DNA of 64,000 nucleotides from Hyphomonas sp. (GTDB taxonomy: Bacteria > Pseudomonadota > Alphaproteobacteria > Caulobacterales > Hyphomonadaceae), in NCBI RefSeq assembly GCF_018402285.1, contig NZ_JAGYJH010000003.1, positions 124,001-188,000 of the forward strand, read 5' to 3'. The notes below the pieces were generated by a model. That model did not search any database and was not told the origin of the DNA. It worked only from the letters and a program-made list of their open reading frames with translations. Position numbers and translations under genes: made by a program. How positions within the stretch are numbered: position 1 is the first letter of the stretch; every line of letters begins with the position of its first letter. Of this stretch, positions 43,741 through 51,738 are shown piece after piece.

Positions 43741-44549
43741 GAGGTTGCCTCCACGAGCTTGCGGCATCGTGCATGGGCTTCGGCCATGTCCGGCAGGACG
43801 CCGAACCAATGCTCGAAGCTGATGGCGGCCTGGGCCACAAGCATGCCGAGCCCGTCCAGAACGCGCCAGCCCTTGCTGCGAGCTTCGGCCAGGGCGGCCG
43901 CTGCGCCCCGGCCATAGCTGATGTCATAGAATATGCCGCCCACCGTTTGGGGCAGCTCCAGGTTTCCGCCTGAATGGCCAAGGCTCAGCGTGTTGACGGC
44001 AACTGCCGCCGAGGAAAGATGCTGCATCGCCTCTTTCAATCCGAGCACCCGCGCGCCGGGCGCAAGGTCGCGCGCCAGCGCTTCGGCGCGGGCGACTGTC
44101 CGGTTGCAAATGGTCAACTGGGCGCCGCGTTGGGCAAGCACGGAGGCAACCGCGCGGGCCGAGCCCCCTGCCCCGAGAAGGAAGATGTCGCGCCCGGCAA
44201 CATCGATGTCGCCATAGTCGAGGGTCATGGCAAAGCCCGGCGCGTCCGTGTTCTCGCCAATCCAGCCATTATCCCGGCGCACGAGGAAGTTCACCGCGCC
44301 GAGGCGTTTGGCTGTTTCGCTGGCAGAGGTGGCGAGCTGCAGCGCCTCTTCCTTGTGCGGAAGCGTGATGTTGAGACCGATCACCCCCTGACGACCAAGA
44401 GCGTCGAGACCGGAGGGCAGCTCGCCTGCCTTGACCTCAAAGGCCGAATAGACCGCGTCGATGTGGTTGGCACGCAGCCATCCATTTTGGATGAAGGGTG
44501 AAAGCGAATGGGCAATCGGATCGCCCACAACGCCGAGAAGATGCGTCAT
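43737..44549 (-). CDS. aroE: Shikimate dehydrogenase
   Basis: Reduces 3-dehydroshikimate with NADPH in aromatic synthesis. The 270-residue protein has [13 protein letters not shown] for shikimate binding, [11 protein letters not shown] with the catalytic Lys, NTDAPGF, and the Rossmann loop [10 protein letters not shown] followed by CNRTVARAE for NADPH. It overlaps maf upstream and coaE downstream, a tight operon. Confidence 0.95.
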   Translation of the reverse strand: MTHLLGVVGDPIAHSLSPFIQNGWLRANHIDAVYSAFEVKAGELPSGLDALGRQGVIGLNITLPHKEEALQLATSASETAKRLGAVNFLVRRDNGWIGENTDAPGFAMTLDYGDIDVAGRDIFLLGAGGSARAVASVLAQRGAQLTICNRTVARAEALARDLAPGARVLGLKEAMQHLSSAAVAVNTLSLGHSGGNLELPQTVGGIFYDISYGRGAAAALAEARSKGWRVLDGLGMLVAQAAISFEHWFGVLPDMAEAHARCRKLVEATS

Positions 44550-45142
44550 GTAGGTAGCACTTTCCGGATACGGAGGTAGTCAAGAAGCGGCAACAGCGGC
44601 AGGCCGAGAATGGAGAAATAGTCTCCCTCGATCCGCGTGAACAGCTGCGCGCCTGGACCCTCGAGCTGGTAGGCCCCCACAGTCGAGAGAAGCGCCTCGC
44701 CGCAAGCCGAGACATAACTGTCTATGAACTCTTCAGTCAGCGGGCGTATGGTCAGTTTCGGACGGGCGAGATGGCGCCAAACAGGCGCGCCATCCTCGCA
44801 GATGACAATCGCGGTTTCCAGCGTGTGGGATTTTCCCGATAGCTGGCGCAGATGGTTCTTTGCAGCCTCAAGGTCGGCGGGTTTGTCGAAGGCTTGGTCG
44901 CCGAGCGCGAGCATCTGGTCGCCGCCAATCACCAGGCCGGGGCGTTTGGCTGATATCCGCATGGCCTTAAGTTCAGCCAGCTGCATCGCCTGCTCACGCA
45001 CAGGCAGCTGGTTGGCACGCATGGAGTTTCGGAAGGCTTCCTCGTCCACGTTGGGCGCGGCGCTTTCCGCCACGACACCTGCAGCGGCCAAAATGGCGCG
45101 ACGGCTCTTGCTGGTGGAGGCAAGCGTAACGGCGAGGCTCAA
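44546..45142 (-). CDS. Maf-family nucleotide pyrophosphatase (YceF-like)
   Basis: A 198-residue hydrolase of non-canonical or modified nucleotides. Family pieces: LASTSKSRRAIL at the N-terminus, NVDEEAF, VIGGDQMLALGD (the YceF-type version of GADT), AYQLEGPGAQLFTRIEGDYFSILGLPLLPLL. The usual target of the YceF branch is m7GTP; not proven here. It overlaps ppsR and aroE. Confidence 0.9.
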   Translation of the reverse strand: MSLAVTLASTSKSRRAILAAAGVVAESAAPNVDEEAFRNSMRANQLPVREQAMQLAELKAMRISAKRPGLVIGGDQMLALGDQAFDKPADLEAAKNHLRQLSGKSHTLETAIVICEDGAPVWRHLARPKLTIRPLTEEFIDSYVSACGEALLSTVGAYQLEGPGAQLFTRIEGDYFSILGLPLLPLLDYLRIRKVLPT

Positions 45143-45981
45143 GAATGCCCCCAGCGCTCATGCAGCAAGTTGAGAATGCCAGCCGCAGTTTCTTCCACAG
45201 AGCGGCGCGAGACATCGATCGTCTTCCAGCCATTGCGCTGGAACAGGCGGTTGGCCTGGGTGATCTCGTCGCGAACTGCTTCCTCATCGGCGTAGTCTGT
45301 GACCTCGTCCTGGTTCAGCGAGATGAGCCGCTGGCGGCGGATCTGCACGAGTCGTTCGGCAGAAATCTTGAGGCCGACAACGAGGGGTCCCTTCTCGCCA
45401 ATCTTTTCCATGAATTCGGGAAGCGGCACACCGGGAACCAGCGGGATGTTTCCTGCCCTCACCTTGCGGTTGGCAAGATAGACGCAAGTCGGCGTTTTGG
45501 AGGTTCGGCTGACACCTAGAAGGATGACGTCCGCGCCAATCAGGCTTTCCACATTCTGGCCGTCATCATGGGCGAGGGTAAAGTTGATCGCTTCCATCCG
45601 CTCGAAATAGTCCTCGTCTAGGGCATGCTGACCGGCAACCCGGTTATTGGCCGCAACGCCCAGATGGCGGCTCAGCATGGCGATCGAGGGGTCAAGCACC
45701 GGCAGCATCGGAATACTCCGCTCACGGCAGAAGGCTTCAAGCCGGGAGCGGAGGGCTGCATCTGAAATCGTGAACCAGACAACGCCGGGAGCCGCCTCGA
45801 TCTCGCGCATCACGCGCTCGAGTTGCCGTTCGGACCGGACAAGGTAGTAATTGTGCTCAAGGGGCTGCACATTCTCGAACTGGGCACAGGCAGCGCGCTG
45901 GATGGCGTTCAGCGTCTCGCCCGTACTGTCGGAAACGAGATGCACATTGAAATAGATACTGGGGCGTTGAGGCTGGGTCAC
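45139..45981 (-). CDS. ppsR: Pyruvate, phosphate dikinase regulatory protein (DUF299, RP001 type)
   Basis: A 280-residue bifunctional kinase/pyrophosphorylase that switches PPDK or PEP synthase. The N-terminus has VHLVSDSTGETLNAI and the centre a P-loop-like GVSRTSKTPTCVYLANRK. This is the gene that sits beside the replication origin opposite hemE in Rickettsia (RP001) and Caulobacter, as I know the literature. It starts at 45981 and reads away from the putative oriC. Confidence 0.9.
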   Translation of the reverse strand: MTQPQRPSIYFNVHLVSDSTGETLNAIQRAACAQFENVQPLEHNYYLVRSERQLERVMREIEAAPGVVWFTISDAALRSRLEAFCRERSIPMLPVLDPSIAMLSRHLGVAANNRVAGQHALDEDYFERMEAINFTLAHDDGQNVESLIGADVILLGVSRTSKTPTCVYLANRKVRAGNIPLVPGVPLPEFMEKIGEKGPLVVGLKISAERLVQIRRQRLISLNQDEVTDYADEEAVRDEITQANRLFQRNGWKTIDVSRRSVEETAAGILNLLHERWGHS

Positions 45982-46021
45982 GATAGCTGTCTTGCCGGTC
46001 TGAAACCGATTTCACAAGGGG

Positions 46022-46128
46022 TGTGACTCGCTTGTGGAATTCCAAATCACACACAGGGATTCACAGGCGACTCACAATTGCAGGATTCTCACCTCGGGAG
46101 AGTCACCCTGCGTTCTCCTCTGTGACTC
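46022..46128. repeat. Repeated TGTGANTC boxes in oriC
   Basis: The 8-mer TGTGANTC occurs on the plus strand at 46022-46029 and 46121-46128 and on the minus strand at 46058-46065 and 46069-46076. One-mismatch copies lie on the minus strand at 46084-46091 and 46100-46107. Each embeds a GANTC methylation site next to a TGTG start like that of a DnaA box. Confidence 0.6.
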
Positions 46129-46150
46129 CCACACGGTCATTTATACCCTG

Positions 46151-46158
46151 TTAACCAT
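46151..46158 (+). promoter_or_regulatory. CtrA half-site TTAACCAT in oriC
   Basis: TTAACCAT matches the half-site form of the CtrA recognition motif. CtrA bound at the origin blocks initiation in Caulobacter. No TTAA follows at the standard 7-base spacing, so this is one half only. Confidence 0.45.
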
Positions 46159-46270
46159 TGACTCATTTCGGGTTTGAAACGTCATAGGGTCGCGGGTCAA
46201 TCTGTGACTTGCCTGTGGATTTGCCGGGATAACCCGTTAACAGACAGGTTATCCTCGAATCCCTCGGGGT

Positions 46271-46276
46271 TATAAT
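46271..46276 (+). promoter_or_regulatory. hemE -10 element in oriC
   Basis: A perfect TATAAT lies 48 bp before the hemE GTG. The -35 is poor, so an activator or a weak promoter is likely. The Caulobacter hemE promoter also lies within the origin. Confidence 0.45.
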
Positions 46277-46323
46277 CATAAGCGCCCTGACGGGCATTTG
46301 AGTTAGATCGGGAAGGGGGCTGC

Positions 46324-47358
46324 GTGGCAACGTCCGTTAAGAAACTGCTGGCTGTACTGTCAGGTGAGGCTGTGAAGCCGCCACCGGTGTGGATGATGCG
46401 CCAGGCTGGGCGGCATCTTCCAGAATATCTGGAGACAAGAGCGCGGGCGAAGGACTTCCTGGATTTCTGTTACACTCCCTCTCTAGCGAGCGAAGCCACC
46501 CTCCAGCCCATCCGCCGTTATGGAATGGACGGGGCCATCCTCTTTGCCGACATTCTGCTCATCCTGGACGCGATGGGTCTGAAAGTGGCTTTCGAGAAGG
46601 GTGAAGGTCCGCTGGTCGAGCAGATTGAAACCCCTCTCGATCTTGCTCGGGTTACCCCCCAGAAGGCGGCAGACCGCCTGTCACCTGTTTACGAGACAGT
46701 GTCGCGGGTGAAGGCTGCCCTGCCCCCTTCTACCGCGCTGATCGGTTTTGCCGGCTCGCCCTGGACCGTCAGTCTTTATGCGATCGAAGGCCGGGGAAAG
46801 ACCGACAAGTCCGCCGCCTGGCGCTGGGCCCATGGCCGGCCGGATGATCTGGCCGCTGTCATGGATCTGGTGATCGAGGCAACAGCCGAATACCTCGCCC
46901 GTCAGGTAGATGCCGGCGCTGACGCGCTGATGCTCTTTGACAGCTGGGCAGAGGGCTTGCCCGACAACATCTTCCGCGAGGTCGTGATCGCCCCGACGAA
47001 AAAGCTCGTGGCCCGGCTGCGGGAGATGGCGATTACGGTTCCAATCATCGGCTTCCCGCGCGGCGCAGGTGTTATGCTGCCCGAATATGTCCGCGAGACA
47101 GGCGTTACCGCTGTTGGCCTTGATACGGCCGTCTCCCCGACCTTCATCAACGGCGAACTCCCGGCAGGCTTTCCAGTGCAGGGTCATCTTGATCCCCTGC
47201 TTCTTATCGAAGGGGGTGGGCGACTTGACGCACGCGTCCGCCAATTGCTGGACGCATACAACGGTCGCCCCCATATCTTCAATCTCGGTCATGGAGTTCG
47301 CCCCGAAACCCCCATCGCGCATGTCGAACGTGTGCTCGACCTGATCAGAAACGAATAG
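46324..47358 (+). CDS. hemE: Uroporphyrinogen decarboxylase
   Basis: Decarboxylates uroporphyrinogen III to coproporphyrinogen in heme synthesis. The 344-residue protein starts at a GTG with GGAAGGGGG upstream and has the signature PVWMMRQAGRHLPEY (residues 21-35), FADILL, FAGSPWT and the C-terminal FNLGHGV. It opens the hemE-hemH-hemJ-rho series to the right of the origin. Confidence 0.96.
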   Translation: MATSVKKLLAVLSGEAVKPPPVWMMRQAGRHLPEYLETRARAKDFLDFCYTPSLASEATLQPIRRYGMDGAILFADILLILDAMGLKVAFEKGEGPLVEQIETPLDLARVTPQKAADRLSPVYETVSRVKAALPPSTALIGFAGSPWTVSLYAIEGRGKTDKSAAWRWAHGRPDDLAAVMDLVIEATAEYLARQVDAGADALMLFDSWAEGLPDNIFREVVIAPTKKLVARLREMAITVPIIGFPRGAGVMLPEYVRETGVTAVGLDTAVSPTFINGELPAGFPVQGHLDPLLLIEGGGRLDARVRQLLDAYNGRPHIFNLGHGVRPETPIAHVERVLDLIRNE

Positions 47359-47373
47359 AAAGTGAGAGCCGAA

Positions 47374-48447
47374 ATGGGCCGCCGGATCGCTGTTGTGCTG
47401 TTCAATCTTGGGGGTCCTGATACTGGAGATGACGTTCAGCCGTTTCTAAAAAATCTATTCCGCGATCCTGCCATCATCCGGGCACCGTTGCCGGTGCGTT
47501 GGTTGATTGCCCGGTTAATTTCTTCCCAGCGTGCCCCGATGGTGAAGCAAAACTATGCTCTGATGGATGCTGGCGGCGGGTCTCCCCTCCTCCCGGAAAC
47601 TCGCAAACAGGCCGATGCGCTTCAGGCCGAACTGGGGCGGCTCCTCCCAGGTGATGAAGTGCGCTGCTTCATTGGAATGCGCTACTGGCACCCCTTCACA
47701 GAAGAGGCCGCTACCGAAGTGGAGAAATGGGGCGCGAACGAAGTGATCCTGCTGCCGCTCTACCCGCAATTCTCGACCACGACGACCGGGTCTTCCCTCA
47801 CCGCCTGGAAGAAGGCTTTCAAGGGAAACTATCGCACGATCTGCTGTTATCCGTTTGAAGAGAGTTTCGTTTCTGCCCATGTCGACCGCATCATGGAAGC
47901 CTGGGAGCGGGCGGGCCGGCCTGACAAAGTCAACCTCCTCCTCTCCGCGCACGGGTTGCCGGAAAGTGTCGTCAAGGCGGGCGATCCCTATCAATGGCAG
48001 TGCGAGGCCATGGCGGAAATGATCGCCGGGCGCGTTCCTGCCGACTGGGAAGTAGGGGTCTGTTACCAGTCCCGTGTGGGCCCGCTGAAATGGATCGGCC
48101 CTCCTACCGAAGAAGAAATCGCCCGGATTTCCGAACAGGGCCGCAACATCCTGATCGCGCCGATTGCTTTTGTCTCCGAGCATATCGAGACGCTGGTGGA
48201 ACTGGGCGAAGAATACCGGCTGGTCGCCGAAAAGCACGGCGCAGCGAGCTACACCCGCGTGGAAGCGCTTGGCGTTCATCCTGGTTTTATCGGGACGCTC
48301 GCTGGGGAAGTCCTTCAGGCGCTTGGCATGAAAGAAGCGATCCGGTCCTGCGCCGGCGGTCGTCTCTGCCCGTCAGGCTGGAGCGGCTGTCCGCATGCAG
48401 AATTGAAACAGAAAGCCGGCCTGCGTATTACGGAAACCGCCGGCTGA
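47374..48447 (+). CDS. hemH: Ferrochelatase
   Basis: Inserts Fe(II) into protoporphyrin IX. It has 357 residues; the ATG at 47374 with GAGAG upstream is preferred over a GTG at 47362. Motifs: VVLFNLGGPDT, YPQFSTTTTGS, the catalytic His in LLSAHGLPESVVKAGDPY, and GVCYQSRVGPLKW. The C-terminus carries four cysteines (SCAGGRLC then SGWSGCPH includes three), which resembles the [2Fe-2S] site seen in some bacterial and animal ferrochelatases. Confidence 0.94.
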   Translation: MGRRIAVVLFNLGGPDTGDDVQPFLKNLFRDPAIIRAPLPVRWLIARLISSQRAPMVKQNYALMDAGGGSPLLPETRKQADALQAELGRLLPGDEVRCFIGMRYWHPFTEEAATEVEKWGANEVILLPLYPQFSTTTTGSSLTAWKKAFKGNYRTICCYPFEESFVSAHVDRIMEAWERAGRPDKVNLLLSAHGLPESVVKAGDPYQWQCEAMAEMIAGRVPADWEVGVCYQSRVGPLKWIGPPTEEEIARISEQGRNILIAPIAFVSEHIETLVELGEEYRLVAEKHGAASYTRVEALGVHPGFIGTLAGEVLQALGMKEAIRSCAGGRLCPSGWSGCPHAELKQKAGLRITETAG

Positions 48448-48460
48448 TGGGAGCGCACCA

Positions 48461-48903
48461 GTGGATATCTACAACTGGCTGAAGGCCGGTCATATCATAT
48501 TCGTGGTCGCGCTAATGGCAGGCCTGCTCGTTTTCCCGCGCTACAAGATCCACCAGCTTTCGAGCCAGCCGGGCGAGCCCCTGTTTGAAACCATGAAGAA
48601 ATCATCCGGCCAGCTCCGGATGATCATCCTCAATCCCAGCCTGGTCCTGGTTTGGCTCTTTGGCTTGGGCATGGTCTATGATGACTGGCAGCGTGGGGGC
48701 AGCTTTATCTGGAAGGATGGTTTCACGCGAAACTTCTTCTGGTCCTCGTCCTTTCAGGGCTGCACGGATACTTCATCGGACTCGGCAACAAGGTCGACCG
48801 CGTGACTGGAACGGTTCAGGCGAAGACACTTCGGATGCTGAACGAGGTTCCGTTCCTCCTGATGATTGGCATCGTCATCCTCGTGATCATTCGGCCTTTC
48901 TGA
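48461..48903 (+). pseudogene. hemJ: Protoporphyrinogen oxidase HemJ with a one-base frameshift
   Basis: Membrane protein that oxidises protoporphyrinogen IX, the step after hemE and before hemH. It starts at the GTG at 48461 with GGGAG upstream: DIYNWLKAGHIIFVV, then MKKSSGQLRMIILNPSLVLVW. Near 48728-48734 the frame breaks. One frame ends as a nonsense tail at 48805, while reading one base over gives KLLLVLVLSGLHGYF and LNEVPFLLMIGIVILVIIRPF to the TGA at 48901-48903. Joined length would be about 147 residues, normal for HemJ. It could be a sequencing slip in a run of A, a true inactivation, or programmed shifting; the first is likeliest because both halves are well kept and no other HemG/HemY is seen here. 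Confidence 0.8.
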
Positions 48904-48924
48904 CACGCGCCCCGCCACAATCGC

Positions 48925-48954
48925 TTGACGCGCGGCCCGTTTCTGACAGATAAC
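48925..48954 (+). promoter_or_regulatory. Possible rho promoter
   Basis: TTGACG (48925-48930) and GATAAC (48949-48954) are spaced 18 bp. A short CGCCAA/TTGGCG hairpin (48968-48984) and a TTTTTT run lie in the ~90-base leader before rho, which might give attenuation of rho as in other bacteria. Confidence 0.4.
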
Positions 48955-49045
48955 CCTCTTGCTGGTTCGCCAAGTCCTTTGGCGCCGCGATGTTTTTTCG
49001 CCCGGCCCCTCCCCTTTTGACTTCTAAAGTCCGGATACTGCCCGA

Positions 49046-50335
49046 ATGGCTTCCACGATGCTCGACAACCTTACCAGCGTGACTCTGCGCGAACTCAAGG
49101 CGAAGTCGCCTGAGGAACTTCTGGCCTATGCCGAAGAACTTGAGGTCGAAAATGCTTCCTCGATGCGGACGCAAGACATGCTGTTCGCGATCCTCAAGGA
49201 GCTCGCCGACAGCGAAGTCGAGATCACCGGCCAGGGAGTTCTGGAAGTTCTCACAGACGGGTTCGGCTTCCTGCGTTCGCCGGAATCCAACTACCTGCCT
49301 GGCCCGGACGACATATATGTCAGCCCCGAAGTGCTGAAGAAAGCCAACATCCGCACCGGGGACACTGTCGAAGGCCCGATTGTCGCCCCCCAGGACAGCG
49401 AGCGTTATTTTGCCCTCACCGATGTGAGCCGTATCAATTTCGAGGAACCGGAGAAGGCCAACAAGAAGGTCCACTTCGACAACCTCACCCCCCTCTATCC
49501 GGAACAGCGTCTCAAGATGGAGAGCCGCGATCCGACCAAGAAAGACCGCTCCGGCCGGGTCATCGACATCGTCTCCCCGATCGGCAAGGGCCAGCGCGCC
49601 CTGATCGTCGCGCCGCCACGGACGGGTAAAACGGTTCTGATGCAGAACATCGCCGCCGCGATAGAAGAGAATCATCCCGAATGCTATCTCATCGTCCTGC
49701 TGATCGACGAGCGCCCTGAAGAAGTGACGGACATGCGCCGCACCGTGAAGGGCGAGGTGGTTGCCTCAACCTTTGACGAGCCGGCAACACGCCACGTCCA
49801 GGTTGCCGAGATGGTCATCGAAAAGGCGAAGCGCCTTGTCGAGCACAAGCGCGATGTCGTCATCTTGCTCGACTCGATCACGCGTCTGGGCCGTGCCTAC
49901 AATACGACCGTCCCCTCCTCCGGCAAGGTTTTGACCGGCGGTGTGGACGCCAACGCGCTGCAGCGCCCGAAGCGCTTCTTTGGCGCCGCGCGCAACGTTG
50001 AAAATGGGGGCTCACTCACAATTGTTGCCACCGCGCTGATCGATACCGGCAGCCGCATGGACGAAGTGATCTTCGAAGAGTTCAAAGGCACGGGTAACTC
50101 CGAGGTCGTTCTCGACCGGAAGATTGCCGACAAGCGTACCTTCCCGGCGATCGACATCATGAAGTCGGGCACGCGGAAAGAGGAACTCATCACGCCCCAG
50201 GACCAGCTGTCGAAAATCTACATCCTTCGCCGCATCTTGGGCCCTATGGGCGCCAACGATGCCGTGGACTTCCTGCTCGACAAGCTAAAGCAAACGAAGA
50301 CCAACGACGAATTCTTCGAAGCGATGAAAAACTAG
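49046..50335 (+). CDS. rho: Transcription termination factor Rho
   Basis: Hexameric RNA helicase that ends transcription. The 429-residue protein has an N-terminal helical and cold-shock RNA-binding domain ([21 protein letters not shown]), Walker A APPRTGKT at 189-196, Walker [12 protein letters not shown], and the Q/R-loop [20 protein letters not shown]. The start ATG at 49046 gives the standard alphaproteobacterial length. mnmE follows 12 bp after the stop. Confidence 0.97.
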   Translation: MASTMLDNLTSVTLRELKAKSPEELLAYAEELEVENASSMRTQDMLFAILKELADSEVEITGQGVLEVLTDGFGFLRSPESNYLPGPDDIYVSPEVLKKANIRTGDTVEGPIVAPQDSERYFALTDVSRINFEEPEKANKKVHFDNLTPLYPEQRLKMESRDPTKKDRSGRVIDIVSPIGKGQRALIVAPPRTGKTVLMQNIAAAIEENHPECYLIVLLIDERPEEVTDMRRTVKGEVVASTFDEPATRHVQVAEMVIEKAKRLVEHKRDVVILLDSITRLGRAYNTTVPSSGKVLTGGVDANALQRPKRFFGAARNVENGGSLTIVATALIDTGSRMDEVIFEEFKGTGNSEVVLDRKIADKRTFPAIDIMKSGTRKEELITPQDQLSKIYILRRILGPMGANDAVDFLLDKLKQTKTNDEFFEAMKN

Positions 50336-50347
50336 AGGCAGGACCAG

Positions 50348-51673
50348 ATGGCCGCGCGCGACACAATCTGCGCTCTGGCTTCCGGCTCGCCGCCTTCGGC
50401 CATTGCCGTCCTTCGGATTTCCGGTCCCGGTGTCTCCGGGATCGCAGCCTGGATGCTGGCGTGCGGTTTGCCGGAACCGAGGCGCACCTCTCTTACATAT
50501 GTATATGACGCAACTGGCACGCTGATCGACCAGGGCCTCGCGCTCTACGCCAAGGCCCCGCAGTCCTATACCGGCGAAGACACTCTGGAGCTTTACCTGC
50601 ATGGTGGGCCGGCGGTCATAGACCATGCTCTCCGCGCGCTTACCTCCACTCCCGGCGTGCGCCTCGCCGAACCGGGAGAATTCACCCGCCGGGCATTCGA
50701 GAACGACAAACTCGATCTCACAGAAGCCGAAGGCGTAGCCGATATTATCGAAGCCGAAACCGGCGCCCAGAAGGCCCAGGCTCTTCGCCAGCTCGGTGGC
50801 GGCCTCACCGAAATTTATGATGGCTGGCGCGATGCACTGACCGGCGCGCTCGCTCTCGTCGAAGTCATGATCGACTTTCCGGATGAAGGCGATGTTCCGC
50901 TCGACACCCTTCGCCCAATCCTTGAGCTGCTGGACAAGGTAATTGCAGAGATCGAAGCCGCGATCGGGGACCGGGGTGTGGGCGAGCGGATCCGGGATGG
51001 TTTCCGCATCGCTATTGTCGGCCCGCCGAATGCCGGCAAGTCCTCCATCCTAAACCGGCTCGCCCGCCGCGAAGCCGCCATCGTAACTGATATTGCCGGG
51101 ACCACGCGCGACATTGTCGAGGTCCGCGTTATCCTCGGCGGCCAGGTCGTGTGGATTGCTGATACGGCAGGGCTGCGCGAAACCGAAGATGTAGTCGAAG
51201 CCGAAGGGGTCCGCCGCGCGCGGCGCGCTGCCGCCGAAGCCGATCTACGCATCCACGTCATCGATGGCGCAGCCCCCTCCCCTACCCCGGGGCCGGTCGA
51301 ATCCCAGGACATCGTCGTCTTCAACAAGGCCGACGCGTGCCCGGCGGTCCTTGCGCCCGATGGCGCGCTGCAGGTTTCGGCGGCGACCGGCGAAGGCATA
51401 GACACGCTTGAATCCTGGATCGCGCGCTTTGTCTCCGGCCGCGCCGCTTCTGTCGAAGCTCCTGTCATCACGCGTGCTCGCCACCGAGAGAAACTCGCCG
51501 CCGGCCTCATGAGCCTAACCGCCGCGAGGGTGGCTCTTGCTGATGATGCCGGCGCCGAACTCGCCGCCGAAGACATCCGCATGGCCCTTCGCCAGCTCTC
51601 CTCGGTGATCGGCAAGATCGATGTCGAGGACGTGCTCGGCGCGGTCTTTTCCCGCTTCTGCATCGGAAAATGA
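50348..51673 (+). CDS. mnmE: tRNA-modification GTPase MnmE
   Basis: With MnmG makes the cmnm5 modification on U34 of certain tRNAs. The 441-residue protein has the N-terminal formyl-THF-binding part (TICALASGSPPSAIAVLRISGP in pieces), a helical domain with an inserted G domain (GPPNAGKSSILN, DIAGTTRD, DTAGLRE, NKAD), and the C-terminal FCIGK with the catalytic cysteine. Followed by mnmG after a short gap that holds a CtrA-type site. Confidence 0.96.
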   Translation: MAARDTICALASGSPPSAIAVLRISGPGVSGIAAWMLACGLPEPRRTSLTYVYDATGTLIDQGLALYAKAPQSYTGEDTLELYLHGGPAVIDHALRALTSTPGVRLAEPGEFTRRAFENDKLDLTEAEGVADIIEAETGAQKAQALRQLGGGLTEIYDGWRDALTGALALVEVMIDFPDEGDVPLDTLRPILELLDKVIAEIEAAIGDRGVGERIRDGFRIAIVGPPNAGKSSILNRLARREAAIVTDIAGTTRDIVEVRVILGGQVVWIADTAGLRETEDVVEAEGVRRARRAAAEADLRIHVIDGAAPSPTPGPVESQDIVVFNKADACPAVLAPDGALQVSAATGEGIDTLESWIARFVSGRAASVEAPVITRARHREKLAAGLMSLTAARVALADDAGAELAAEDIRMALRQLSSVIGKIDVEDVLGAVFSRFCIGK

Positions 51674-51723
51674 CCCCTAGGGTTTGGCGCCCTCCGGCGT
51701 TATATACCCGCCTCTAGCTGCGC

Positions 51724-51738
51724 TTAAGGGTTGGTTAA
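51724..51738 (+). promoter_or_regulatory. Perfect TTAA-N7-TTAA (CtrA-type) site at the mnmG start
   Basis: TTAAGGGTTGGTTAA at 51724-51738 fits the CtrA consensus exactly; the last A is the first base of the mnmG ATG. If bound, it would block or control mnmG-rsmG-parAB transcription. Could be chance. Confidence 0.45.

Larger units (their letters stand above)
45982..46323. other. Probable chromosomal replication origin (oriC) between ppsR and hemE
   Basis: A 342-bp non-coding gap between divergent genes. It holds eight GANTC methylation sites (46025, 46058, 46069, 46084, 46100, 46124, 46160, 46257), several DnaA-box-like TGTG 9-mers on both strands (for example TGTGGAATT at 46033 and TGTGGATTT at 46214), an inverted pair GGATAACC/GGTTATCC (46227-46254), a CtrA half-site at 46151, a modestly AT-richer patch at 46136-46186, and a TATAAT for hemE. 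Gene synteny with the Caulobacter Cori is the strongest support; no perfect TTATCCACA box is present. Confidence 0.75.

Noticed and set aside
48968-48998. Hairpin and T-run before rho as the hemJ terminator
   Set aside because: The T-run begins eight bases after the stem, too far for a normal terminator; leader attenuation is only possible.
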